NCBI RefSeq assembly: GCF_017742835.1
Contig: NZ_CP072392.1
Location: 1,472,385 to 1,536,384, forward strand
Source: Aquabacter sp. L1I39
GTDB taxonomy: Bacteria; Pseudomonadota; Alphaproteobacteria; Rhizobiales; Xanthobacteraceae
Length of the DNA stretch: 64,000 bases
Direction: 5' to 3'
The notes below the pieces were generated by a model. It saw only the letters and a list, made by a program, of their open reading frames with translations, did not search any database and was not told the DNA's origin. Shown here one piece after another: positions 48,157 to 56,607 of the stretch. Every line of letters begins with the position of its first letter. Position 1 is the first letter of the stretch. The translations under genes were made by a program, and so were the position numbers.

Positions 48157-48271
48157 TAGAGCCTGATCCGATCAGGTTGAACCAACCTGATCGGTGAATC
48201 AGTCTCCAAATTATGGATAGAGAACGTTTTACCGATCTGACTGCGATGCAGTCAGATCGGAACGTGCTCTA
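48157..48271. repeat. 115-bp double-hairpin repeat element with terminal inverted repeats
   Basis: It is bounded by TAGAGC and GCTCTA. Inside are two near-identical perfect hairpins: stem CCGATCAGGTTG / CAACCTGATCGG with loop AAC (48168-48194), and stem CCGATCTGACTGC / GCAGTCAGATCGG with loop GAT (48232-48260). The layout is that of a dispersed intergenic palindromic element of alphaproteobacteria. Its right-hand end supplies the TAG stop codon of the small hydrolase gene. Confidence 0.85.
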
Positions 48272-48901
48272 GCCGCAATCGGTCGCGGTGACCAATCGGG
48301 CGGGGCGCAACGCTGCCATGAGGTGGGCCTTGATCTCCTGCCCCACCATCGACGCGTGGGTCTGCGCCAGGTCATGATCGCCGCCCGCGAGCACCCGCAG
48401 GCGCGCATGCGGCAGGAGCGCCGCCAGCCGCTCACCCACCGCCACGGGGCTGATGGCGTCGGCATCGCCCCACAGGAGCAAGGCCGGCGCCGTGATGGCG
48501 GGGATTTGCGCCGAGAGGTCCGGCACCGGATCGGCGATCCAGGGCGCGGCGTCCGGGAAGGCGCCGAAATAGGCCGGCCGCCAGTCGGCCCCGCCAAGAT
48601 CGACCACCGGCACGCCGCCGGACGTCACCGCCAGCACCAGCCCCTTGACCAGATGGGGAAAGGCCAGCGCCAGCCTGATGGCCACCACCCCGCCCATGGA
48701 CTGGGCAACGAGGGCGACCGGCGCGGTGATCTCCCGCGCCGCCAGGGCGACGAGGTCGTCGATCCCTTCGATGCCCGGCGCGGGCGGCTCGGCGCCCAGC
48801 CCCGGCCAGGAGAGGAACACGCCCTCCAGCCCCGCCGCCTCTGCGGCCGGACGCCAGAAGGACGCGCTCCCCGAGGCGCCGGGCAGGAAGACGATCTTCA
48901 T
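48269..48901 (-). CDS. Small alpha/beta hydrolase
   Basis: A 210-residue alpha/beta-fold hydrolase beginning MKIVFLPGASGSASFW. The nucleophile elbow is AQSMGG (Ser about residue 75), the acid is in LLLWGDADAISPV, and the His is in LAGGDHDLAQ. There is no lid domain, so it is a minimal enzyme; substrates may be small esters or acyl chains. ATG at 48901 overlaps the stop of the YqhA-like gene by four bases (ATGA), so it belongs to that operon. The stop codon is provided by the end of the adjacent repeat element, so the native C-terminus may have been altered. Confidence 0.82.
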   Translation of the reverse strand: MKIVFLPGASGSASFWRPAAEAAGLEGVFLSWPGLGAEPPAPGIEGIDDLVALAAREITAPVALVAQSMGGVVAIRLALAFPHLVKGLVLAVTSGGVPVVDLGGADWRPAYFGAFPDAAPWIADPVPDLSAQIPAITAPALLLWGDADAISPVAVGERLAALLPHARLRVLAGGDHDLAQTHASMVGQEIKAHLMAALRPARLVTATDCG

Positions 48902-49401
48902 CCCTGCTCGCCCCCGCGGGTGAAGCGGTCGGTGAGCGCCAGCACCGCATAGCCGGCGATGAAGACCATGTTGGCCACCACCAGCCATTTCACCTGCGTC
49001 TCGCTGACCGATGTCTCCAGCCGCATCATGGCTTTCAGCAAGGTGATGGAGGTGATGGCCATGAGCGAGGCGAACAGCTTCAGCTTGAGGCCGGAAAAGG
49101 TGATGCGGGTCATCCAGTCCGGCCAGCCGGTGGCATCGTCCTGCTCGATTTTCTCGACGAAATTCTCGTAGCCCGAGGAGATGACGATCACCAGCAGCCC
49201 GCCCACCAAAGCGAGGTCGATGAGGGTCAGCAGCGCCATGATGACCTGCGTGTCCGTCAGGGACGGCAGGGCGACGGCGAACTGCCAGAGCTGGAGGGCG
49301 AAGGCCACCACCAGCAGGACCAGCCCGGCGATGAGGCCGACAAAGAGCGGCACCATGGCCCAGCGGCTCAGCAGCACGAGGCGCACGATCAGCTTGCGCA
49401 T
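48898..49401 (-). CDS. YqhA family (UPF0114) membrane protein
   Basis: A 167-residue inner-membrane protein with about four helices: WAMVPLFVGLIAGLVLLVVAF, VIMALLTLIDLALVGGLLVIVISSGYENFV, LKLKLFASLMAITSITLLKAM and VANMVFIAGYAVLALTDRF. The SGYENFV and the D-W-x-x-R-I-T-F-S-G-LK-L-K segments match the YqhA/UPF0114 family, which has no established function. It is 18 bp downstream of the GntP permease gene and overlaps the hydrolase by four bases. Confidence 0.88.
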   Translation of the reverse strand: MRKLIVRLVLLSRWAMVPLFVGLIAGLVLLVVAFALQLWQFAVALPSLTDTQVIMALLTLIDLALVGGLLVIVISSGYENFVEKIEQDDATGWPDWMTRITFSGLKLKLFASLMAITSITLLKAMMRLETSVSETQVKWLVVANMVFIAGYAVLALTDRFTRGGEQG

Positions 49402-49419
49402 GGCCCCCTCCCCGTCCGC

Positions 49420-50883
49420 TCAGAAGCTGCCGAACACGGTGCCGAGGCCGATCACCACCACCAGCGCCAGCAGCGCGCTGACGATGGCCGCCATGACGAT
49501 GTCGAAATAGCCATCCTTGTGGGAGACCCCGCACACGGAGAGCAGCGTCACCACCGCGCCATTGTGGGGCAGGCTGTCCAGCGTGCCGGAGCCGATCACC
49601 GCCACCCGGTGCAAGAGGGCCGGGTCCATGCCGATGGAGGCGGCCAGCTTCATATAGGTGGGGCCGAGCGCATCGAGGGCGATGGTGAGGCCGCCGGAGG
49701 CCGAGCCGGTGAGCGCCGCGAGGATGTTGGTGGCCACCGCCAGCGATACCAGCGGCCCGCCCTGGATGCCCAGCACCCAGTTGCGCACATCCGCAAAGGC
49801 GGGGGTGGCCGCCACGATGGCGCCGAAGCCCACCAGGCTCGCCACCGACAGGATCGGCAGCACCGAGGCATTGGCGCCCGCCGCCATGGTGGCGCGCAGG
49901 ACCGGCACCGAGCGGAAATTGATGACGGTCACCGTGAGGATGGCGGCAATGAGCGCCGTGATCACCGACCACACGCCGCCCACCGCGGCAAGGCTCACCC
50001 CGCCCCAGCGCTCCTCCGCCAGGAAGGAGACGTCCAGGTGCGGCAGGATGACGAACGACATCAGCAGGTTGACGCCCACCACCACAATGATGGGCAAGGC
50101 GGCCAGCAGGATGGGCGGGCCGTTCGGCGCCGAGGTGGAATGGTCGATTTCCGCCGGGTCGAAGGCCTGGGAGGTGGTGGCGCGCTCGCGCACGATGGGG
50201 TCTTCCGCCGCCTTCTCGGCGCTCGCCGTCGGATCAAGCACGACGGCGCCGAAGCCTTCGCCCCGGGCGCGGGCCTTGGTCTCCGCCCGCTTCAGCCACC
50301 ACAGGCCGAAGCCCAGCATGACGGCGGAGGCGATGAGGCCGAGCCCCGGCGCCGCGAACGGCGTGGTGCCGAAGAACGGCATGGGGATGGCGTTGTTGAT
50401 GGAGGGGGTGCCGGGCATGGCCGACATGGTGAAGGTGGTGGTGCCCAGCGCCACCGCCGCCGGCATCAGCCGCCGGGGCAGGCCAGCGGACCGGAACAGC
50501 TCGATGGCCATGGGCACGAGCACGAAGAAGGCCACGAACAGGCTCACCCCGCCATAGGTAACGATGGCCCCCGCCAGCACCACCGCCAGCATGGCGCGCT
50601 CGGCGCCCAGTTTCTGCGTCATGGTGCGGGCGATGGAGGTGACCGAGCCGGAATCCTCCATCAGCTTGCCGAACACCGCGCCCAGCAGGAACAGGGGAAA
50701 GAACTGCGCCACGAACTGGGCGGCGTTGGGCATGAAGGTCTGGGTCCAGGACGCCAGCAGCGGCTCGCCGGCGAACGCCGCCACAATCAGCCCCGCCACC
50801 GGGGCGATGATGAGGATGGAGGAGCCCTTGAAGGCGAAATAGATGAGGACGGCGAGGCCGACGAGGATGCCGAGGAGGCCCAT
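49420..50883 (-). CDS. GntP family permease (possibly 3-hydroxybutyrate)
   Basis: A 487-residue secondary transporter with about 12-14 membrane helices. GntP-family signatures include VAQFFPLFLLGAVFGKLMEDSGS, YGGVSLFVAFFVLVPMAIEL, TFTMSAMPGTPSINNAIPMPFFGTTPFAAPGLG and the C-terminal GALTGSASGGLTIALDALG-like segment. ATG at 50883 lies two bases after the patatin stop and has GGAG at good spacing. Members transport gluconate or short hydroxy acids. Pairing with a patatin gene is common in Hyphomicrobiales near 3-hydroxybutyrate metabolism, so that substrate is a reasonable but unproven guess. Confidence 0.88.
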   Translation of the reverse strand: MGLLGILVGLAVLIYFAFKGSSILIIAPVAGLIVAAFAGEPLLASWTQTFMPNAAQFVAQFFPLFLLGAVFGKLMEDSGSVTSIARTMTQKLGAERAMLAVVLAGAIVTYGGVSLFVAFFVLVPMAIELFRSAGLPRRLMPAAVALGTTTFTMSAMPGTPSINNAIPMPFFGTTPFAAPGLGLIASAVMLGFGLWWLKRAETKARARGEGFGAVVLDPTASAEKAAEDPIVRERATTSQAFDPAEIDHSTSAPNGPPILLAALPIIVVVGVNLLMSFVILPHLDVSFLAEERWGGVSLAAVGGVWSVITALIAAILTVTVINFRSVPVLRATMAAGANASVLPILSVASLVGFGAIVAATPAFADVRNWVLGIQGGPLVSLAVATNILAALTGSASGGLTIALDALGPTYMKLAASIGMDPALLHRVAVIGSGTLDSLPHNGAVVTLLSVCGVSHKDGYFDIVMAAIVSALLALVVVIGLGTVFGSF

Positions 50884-50885
50884 GC

Positions 50886-51911
50886 TCACAGCTCCGCCAG
50901 AAGTTGCTCGAAATTCACGGTGGAGGCCTTGCCGATGTCGTGCCCGTGGGTGTCGAGGAACACCTGCGCGGCCTTGCGCCCCTCATCCTTCAACCAGCTC
51001 AGGAAGTCCCACTCGGCATTGAGCTTGGAGGAGAAGCCGAGGTCGTTCATCACCGGGTTGCGCACGATGTGCACACGCATGCGCGCCCAGTTGCAGGCTT
51101 CCGTGTCGCCGGTCAGCTCGTGCGTGTGGCGCTGCAGCACCGCCAGCATGTAGAGTTCCTTCACCGCCACCGCGTTGAACGACACCTCGTTGAGGCGGTT
51201 CAGGATCTCGGTCGGGGTCTTGGGCGTGCCCGGGCGCTCCAGCGGGTTGATGGGAATGAGGATGGTGTCGTCGGAGGTGAGTTCGGTGACGAGAGGCGCC
51301 AGCGTGGGATTGCCGGAATAGCCGCCATCCCAATAGGCCTCGCCGTCAATCTCCACCGCCTGAAACAAGGTGGGCAGGCAGGCCGAGGCCATCAGCACCT
51401 CGGGCGTGATCTCGCCATTGCGGAACACCCGCGGGCGCCCGGTGCGCACATTGGTGGCGGTGATGAACACCTTGATGGGCGAGGTGCGCAGCCGCTCGAA
51501 ATTGATCTGCTTTTCCAGGATGGGGGCAAGCGCGTTGCGCCCCGTGGGATTGTACTGATAGGGCGAGAACAGCCGCGTCATAAGGTCCATGAAGAAGAAG
51601 CCGGGCGCGCTGTCGAGCGACCATCGGCCCATCATCTTGTCCCAGGGCGAGCGCTTGAAGGGGCTGAACCGGGCCTCGTCGGACACATGGCGCCAATAGC
51701 TCGCGAGCGCCGCGCGCGCGCCCTCGGCGCCGTCGGCGGCGTAGCCGTCCGCCAGCACCGCCGCGTTCATGGCGCCGGCGGAGGTGCCGGACACCCCTTC
51801 GATCTGCAGCCAGGTTTCCTCCAGGAGGCGATCCAGGACGCCCCAGGTGAAGGCCCCGTGTGAACCGCCGCCCTGAAGGGCGAGATCCACCAGCACCGGT
51901 TCTCTTTCCAT
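50886..51911 (-). CDS. Patatin-like phospholipase family protein
   Basis: A 341-residue serine acyl hydrolase with the full patatin motif set: an oxyanion loop in LQGGGSHGAFTWGVLD, the nucleophile in GVSGTSAGAMNAAV, and the catalytic Asp in YWDGGYSGNPTLAPLV. No signal peptide is seen, so it is probably cytoplasmic. It heads the series patatin, GntP permease, YqhA-like and small hydrolase, with overlaps or gaps of only a few bases. Possible roles are lipid turnover or intracellular polyester (PHB) mobilisation. The latter is inferred from the permease neighbour. Confidence 0.9.
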   Translation of the reverse strand: MEREPVLVDLALQGGGSHGAFTWGVLDRLLEETWLQIEGVSGTSAGAMNAAVLADGYAADGAEGARAALASYWRHVSDEARFSPFKRSPWDKMMGRWSLDSAPGFFFMDLMTRLFSPYQYNPTGRNALAPILEKQINFERLRTSPIKVFITATNVRTGRPRVFRNGEITPEVLMASACLPTLFQAVEIDGEAYWDGGYSGNPTLAPLVTELTSDDTILIPINPLERPGTPKTPTEILNRLNEVSFNAVAVKELYMLAVLQRHTHELTGDTEACNWARMRVHIVRNPVMNDLGFSSKLNAEWDFLSWLKDEGRKAAQVFLDTHGHDIGKASTVNFEQLLAEL

Positions 51912-51995
51912 CCGCGATCACCTCTTCGCTACAGCTCCGGCGCGCCGGCTGGCGGCACGGTCCCGTCTTCCTCCCAGGCGATCCGTCTTCTTATG

Positions 51996-52032
51996 GACGG
52001 CAGGGGCGCGCCGAGGGGCCGCCCCTGCCGTC
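51996..52032 (-). terminator. Strong hairpin after the RND efflux operon
   Basis: A perfect 12-bp stem (GACGGCAGGGGC / GCCCCTGCCGTC) with a 13-base loop, 16 bp beyond the RND pump stop. There is no U-tract on either strand, so it may act as a transcript-stabilising 3' end rather than a classical terminator. Confidence 0.55.
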
Positions 52033-52048
52033 AGAGTTCGCGTCATCC

Positions 52049-55000
52049 TCAGGCCGAGGCCGTCGGGGCCGGCGCGGTCTGGGCCGGCGCGGCCTTGGCA
52101 GGGTCCGGTCCCCGGTCGGGGCCGAACCAGAGCACATAGAAGGCCGGCAGGAAGATCAGGGTCAGCAGCGTGCCCACCAGCAGGCCGCCCATGATGGCGA
52201 AGGCCATGGGGCCCCAGAAGACGGTGGGCGCGATGGGGATCATGCCGAGCACCGTGGAAACGGCGGTGAGCAATATGGGCCGGAAGCGGGAGCAGCTGGC
52301 CGCCGTCACCGCCTCCCGCACGCTCTTGCCGGCGGCCCGTTCCGCCTCGATCTGGCCGATCAGGATCACCGCATTCTTGGTGATCATGCCCACCAGCGCC
52401 AGCACGCCCAATATGGCCACGAAGCCGAGCGGCTTGCCGGAGGCCAGCAGCGCCGCCACCACGCCGATCAGGCCGAGCGGGGCCACCGAGAGCACCAGGA
52501 TGAGGCGCTGGAAGCCCTGGAGCTGGAACATGAGCACGGTGAGCATGATGAAGATCATCAGCGGCACCACCGCCACCACGGAGGCCTGCGACTTGGCGCT
52601 CTCCTCCACCGTGCCGCCCACCACGATATGGTAGCCGCGCGGCAGGGTCTTGGTGAGGTCGGAGACCTTGGCGCCGAGCGCCGCCACCACCTCGTCGGGC
52701 AAGGCGCCGGGCACCACGTCCGCCTGGACGGTGAGGGTGGGCACCCGGTCGCGCCGCCACACCACCGGATAGTCCTGCACATATTCGAAGCTGGCGAGCT
52801 GGCTCAGCGGCACGGTGCGCCCGCTGGGCAGCGGCACCTGGAGGGTGGAGAGGTTGGCCAGCGAGACGCGCTGCTCGTCGGTGGCGCGCAGCACCACGTC
52901 CACCAGATAGATGTCGTCGCGCACCTGCGTGACCGGGCGGCCGGACATGACGGTGTTGAGCACGCCCGCCAGCGCCTGGGTGTTGAGGCCGAGAATGCGC
53001 GCCTGGTCCTGGTCCACCACGATGCGGACCTCGCGGGTGGGCTCGATCCAGTCGAAATTCACCCGCTCCGCGCGCGGCTCGGAGGCGATGACGCGGGCAA
53101 GGTCAAACGAGATGGCGCGCACCTTCTCGATGTCCGGCCCGCTCACCCGATACTGCACCGGCCAGCCCACGGGCGGGCCCAGTTCCAGCGGATAGACGCG
53201 GCCCACCACCTGCGGGAAGTCGGTGTCGAGCACCCGTTCCAGCTTGGTGCGCAGGCGCTCGCGCGCCTCAACGTCTTTCGCCACGATCACGGCCTGGGCG
53301 AAGAAGTCGTTGGGCAATTGCACGTTGAGGGGCAGGTAGAAGCGGATGGCGCCGCGCCCCACATAGGTGCTCCAGCGCTCCACATCCGGATCGCCTTCCA
53401 GGATCTCATCGAACTTCTCCGCCAGGCTCTGGCTGGCATAGATGGAGGCATTCTGCGGCAGGCGCAGGTCGACGAGCAGTTCCGGCCGGTCGGACGAGGG
53501 GAAGAACTGGCGCGGCACCAGCGGCAAGGCCAGCACCGAGAGGACGAACAGCGCCACCGTGCCGCCCACCGTCACCACGCGGAAGCGCAGCGCGAGGTCG
53601 AGGAGCCGTGCATAGACGCCCATCAAGCCACCCGGCGGCCCTTCCACCGGCTTGGCCGCCTTCGGCACCTTGAGGATGGCCACCCCCAGGAGCGGCGCGA
53701 ACAAGGTCGCCACGATCCAGGAGACCAGGAGCGCGATGGTCACCACCGCGAACAGCGAGAAGGTGTATTCGCCCGCGGAGCTCGCCGCGAAGCCGATGGG
53801 CACGAAGCCGGCCACCGTCACCAGCGTGCCCGCCAGCATGGCGATGGCATAGGTGCGGAAGGCGAAGGTGGCCGCCGCCTCCTTGCTGTCGCCGGCCGCA
53901 AGGCGGTTCAGCATGGCATCGGTGGTGGTCATGGCATCGTCCACCATCAGCGCCAGGGCGATGATGAGCGCGCCCAGCGAGATGCGCTGCATGTCGATGT
54001 TCACGAGGTCCATCACCGCGAACACCACCGCCAAAGTGAGCGGGATGGACAGCGCCACCACGAGCCCCGGCCGCACGCCGAGACTGAGGAAGCTGATGAC
54101 CAGGATGATGCCGATGGCCTGCCAGAGCGAGGACATGAAGTCGTCGATGGACTCGTCCACCGTCACCGCCTGATCGGCCACCAAGGTGGGCTCGATGCCG
54201 ATGGGCAGATCGGCGGTGATCTCCGCCATGGCCTTCGTGATGTTGCGCCCGAGCGCCAGGATGTCGCCGCCGTCGCGCATGGCGATGCCAAGCCCGATGG
54301 CGGGCACGCCATTGACCCGGAACAAGGGCTGGGGCGGATCGGCAAAGCCGCGCCGGACGGTGGCGATGTCGCGCAGGCGCAGCAGGCGGCCATTGGCGAC
54401 GAAATTCACGTCGGCAATGTCCTGCTCGCTGGCAAAGCCGCCGGAGACGCGCAGCGAGATGATCTCGTCGCCGGTCTCCAGGGTGCCCGCCGGCTGCACC
54501 ACATTCTGCGCCTGGAGCGCGGCGATGACGGCGCTGCGGTCAATGCCCAGGCTCGCCAGTTCCTGGACGTTGAACTCGATGAAGATCCGCTCGTCCTGCG
54601 CGCCCATCACCTCGATCTTGGAGACGTCGGGCACGTTGAGGAGCTTGGAGCGGATGTCCTCCACATAGTCGCGCAATTCGCGCTGGGTGAAGCCGTCGGC
54701 GGTGAAGCCATAGATGATGCCGAAGGTGTCGCCGAACTCGTCATTGAAGCCCGGCCCGATGACGCCGGCCGGCAAGGTGTGCCGGATGTCGCCGATGGAC
54801 TTGCGCACCTGGTACCAGATGTCCGGCACCTCGGCGCCGGTGGCGGAGCCCTTCAGGTTGACGAAGATGGTCGTCATGCCGGCGCTGGTATAGGAGCGCA
54901 GGAAGTCGAGCTTGGGCACCTCCTGGAGCTTGCGCTCCAGGCGCTCGGTCACCTGCTTCAGCGTCTCTTCCACCGAGGCGCCGGGCCAGGCGGCCTGGAC

Positions 55001-55147
55001 CACCATGGTCTTGATGATGAAGGTCGGGTCCTCGCCGCGCCCCAGGCGCTGGTAGGACAGGAGGCCGGCCACCACCGCCACCGCCATGAAATAGATCACG
55101 ACGGAGCGGTGCCGCAGGGCCCATTCGGAGAGGTTGAAACCCTTCAC
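52049..55147 (-). CDS. RND-family efflux pump inner-membrane subunit
   Basis: A 1,032-residue proton-driven exporter of the hydrophobe/amphiphile efflux group. The two halves each carry a membrane helix bundle and a large periplasmic loop. Landmarks are the N-terminal FNLSEWALRHRSVVIYFM helix, WPGASVEE, the helix-4 proton-relay pair in ALIIALALMVDDAMTTTDAML, the RRDRVPTLTVQADV region and the second-half GMITKNAVILIGQIEAERAAG. The start is GTG overlapping the adaptor stop by four bases. No outer-membrane channel gene follows, so it must borrow a TolC-type channel encoded elsewhere. Substrates unknown. Confidence 0.92.
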   Translation of the reverse strand: MKGFNLSEWALRHRSVVIYFMAVAVVAGLLSYQRLGRGEDPTFIIKTMVVQAAWPGASVEETLKQVTERLERKLQEVPKLDFLRSYTSAGMTTIFVNLKGSATGAEVPDIWYQVRKSIGDIRHTLPAGVIGPGFNDEFGDTFGIIYGFTADGFTQRELRDYVEDIRSKLLNVPDVSKIEVMGAQDERIFIEFNVQELASLGIDRSAVIAALQAQNVVQPAGTLETGDEIISLRVSGGFASEQDIADVNFVANGRLLRLRDIATVRRGFADPPQPLFRVNGVPAIGLGIAMRDGGDILALGRNITKAMAEITADLPIGIEPTLVADQAVTVDESIDDFMSSLWQAIGIILVISFLSLGVRPGLVVALSIPLTLAVVFAVMDLVNIDMQRISLGALIIALALMVDDAMTTTDAMLNRLAAGDSKEAAATFAFRTYAIAMLAGTLVTVAGFVPIGFAASSAGEYTFSLFAVVTIALLVSWIVATLFAPLLGVAILKVPKAAKPVEGPPGGLMGVYARLLDLALRFRVVTVGGTVALFVLSVLALPLVPRQFFPSSDRPELLVDLRLPQNASIYASQSLAEKFDEILEGDPDVERWSTYVGRGAIRFYLPLNVQLPNDFFAQAVIVAKDVEARERLRTKLERVLDTDFPQVVGRVYPLELGPPVGWPVQYRVSGPDIEKVRAISFDLARVIASEPRAERVNFDWIEPTREVRIVVDQDQARILGLNTQALAGVLNTVMSGRPVTQVRDDIYLVDVVLRATDEQRVSLANLSTLQVPLPSGRTVPLSQLASFEYVQDYPVVWRRDRVPTLTVQADVVPGALPDEVVAALGAKVSDLTKTLPRGYHIVVGGTVEESAKSQASVVAVVPLMIFIMLTVLMFQLQGFQRLILVLSVAPLGLIGVVAALLASGKPLGFVAILGVLALVGMITKNAVILIGQIEAERAAGKSVREAVTAASCSRFRPILLTAVSTVLGMIPIAPTVFWGPMAFAIMGGLLVGTLLTLIFLPAFYVLWFGPDRGPDPAKAAPAQTAPAPTASA

Positions 55148-56223
55148 AGGCCGGCTCCCAGGAGGCGCACCTTCTGGCCGGGATGCAGCGCCTGGACGCC
55201 CGCCGTCACCACGATCTCATTGTCTTTCAGGCCGCCCACCACGCTCACCTTGGCGGGCGAATAGCGCATCACCTCGATGGGCCGCAGCGCCACCGTGCGG
55301 GCGGTGGGGTCCACGATCCACACCGCCGGCTTGCCGTCGATGCGGGTCAGGGCGCTGGCCGGGATCTCGATCACCGGGCCGGTCTCCACCTGCACCGTGC
55401 CGATGACGGTGGCGCCGAGGCGCATGGCGGGGGGCGGGTCGCTGAGGCCCACCCGCACCGCGAAGGTGCGCGTCACCGGGTCCGCCTGGGGCGCGATCTC
55501 GCGCACCCGGCCATGGGCCTTCACCGCCGGATCGCTCGCCAGCGTCACCAGCACGTCGGGATCGCCGGGTACGGCGGCCAGCAGGTTGGCGGGCACGTCG
55601 AACACCGCATCGCGGCCATCCTTGCGGGCGACGGTGACGATGGGCTGGCCCGCCTGCACCACCTCGCCGGGCTCGGCGCGGCGGGCGGTCACGACGCCTT
55701 CGGAATCCGCCTTCAGCTCGGTGAAGCCCAGCTGGTCCTGCGCGATCTGGAGGCGCGCCTGGGCATCCTCAAGCTGGGAGCGGGCGGCGAGGAAGGCCTG
55801 CTCGGCCTGTTCATACTGGGCACGGGGCGTGAAGCCGCGGGCCAGCAGCGAGCGCTGGCGCTCATAGGCGTTGCGGGCGACGGAGGCCTGCCCATCGGCG
55901 GCGGCCACCGCCGCCTGGGCGGAGCGCACCGCATTGGCCTCGTTCTGGGAATCCAGCCGCGCCAGCACCTGGCCGGGCTTGACCGTGTCGCCCACGTTGA
56001 CGAGACGCTCCACCAGGCGCCCGCCGATGCGGAAGCCGTAGGCGGCCTCGTTCATGGCCTCCACATGGCCGGTGAGGGTCAGGGCATCCACGGCGCCGCG
56101 CGTGGTGGTGGTGATGGTGCGCACCGGGCGCGCATCGGGCGCGCTCGCCGGCGGGCTTTCCCCGCAACCGGCGAGGACCAGGGGCGCGAGCGCCGCAGCC
56201 ACAACCCAACGCATCCGCCCCAT
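55144..56223 (-). CDS. RND efflux periplasmic adaptor lipoprotein
   Basis: A membrane-fusion protein of 359 residues. The signal peptide ends in a lipobox (LVLAGC, about residue 20), so it is lipid-anchored. Barrel-sandwich/lipoyl halves (GFRIGGRLVERLVNVGDTVKPGQVLARLD; VVTARRAEPGEVVQAGQPIVTVA) surround a helical hairpin (about 95-150). A beta-barrel and the membrane-proximal domain follow (TFAVRVGLSDPPPAMRLGATVIGTV; EIVVTAGVQALHPGQKVRL). ATG at 56223 sits after a GAGAGGGG stretch. It is upstream of, and coupled to, the RND pump gene. Confidence 0.9.
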   Translation of the reverse strand: MGRMRWVVAAALAPLVLAGCGESPPASAPDARPVRTITTTTRGAVDALTLTGHVEAMNEAAYGFRIGGRLVERLVNVGDTVKPGQVLARLDSQNEANAVRSAQAAVAAADGQASVARNAYERQRSLLARGFTPRAQYEQAEQAFLAARSQLEDAQARLQIAQDQLGFTELKADSEGVVTARRAEPGEVVQAGQPIVTVARKDGRDAVFDVPANLLAAVPGDPDVLVTLASDPAVKAHGRVREIAPQADPVTRTFAVRVGLSDPPPAMRLGATVIGTVQVETGPVIEIPASALTRIDGKPAVWIVDPTARTVALRPIEVMRYSPAKVSVVGGLKDNEIVVTAGVQALHPGQKVRLLGAGL

Positions 56224-56607
56224 CGTCCCACCCCTCTCGCGGCCCCGCCTGCCGGGCCGTCGCGCGTGACGCATCGCACAACACGACGGCGGCGTCACCT
56301 TGGCATTGAGGCCAATGCCATGCAATGCACTTTGGCTGAGGCCCGCTCTTTCGCCAGACATTCCAGACTCTCCGGAAAGTCATACCGCGTGCGACGCAAA
56401 CTCATCACTTCGCTGGCGCAGCACAAATCAGTGTCACGAAAGGACTATGCATTCGTGCGAAGGACCTTGACGCCGATCAACGGCGCGGCTTGGCTTTGGC
56501 GTCAGTTTCAGCGCATCGGCGGAGGGCGGGGATACCTCACGTCGCGTGGCACGACACGCCGGGACAAACGGCCATTCCGCCCGTTCACGGGCATTGGGGA
56601 GAAACAT
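56224..56607. other. 384-bp divergent regulatory region between RND adaptor and double hydrolase
   Basis: No gene is visible. It contains a perfect inverted repeat TGGCATTG-N4-CAATGCCA (56301-56320), a good operator candidate, and CACGAA-N11-TTCGTG (56435-56457), with LysR-like spacing. No regulator gene is adjacent, so the controlling protein must be elsewhere. I could not settle on -35/-10 boxes for either direction. Confidence 0.55.

Noticed and set aside
51860..55264. A 1,134-residue open frame on the plus strand
   Set aside because: Antisense to the RND pump. It contains no family motifs and is rich in His, Gly and Gln as expected for a shadow.
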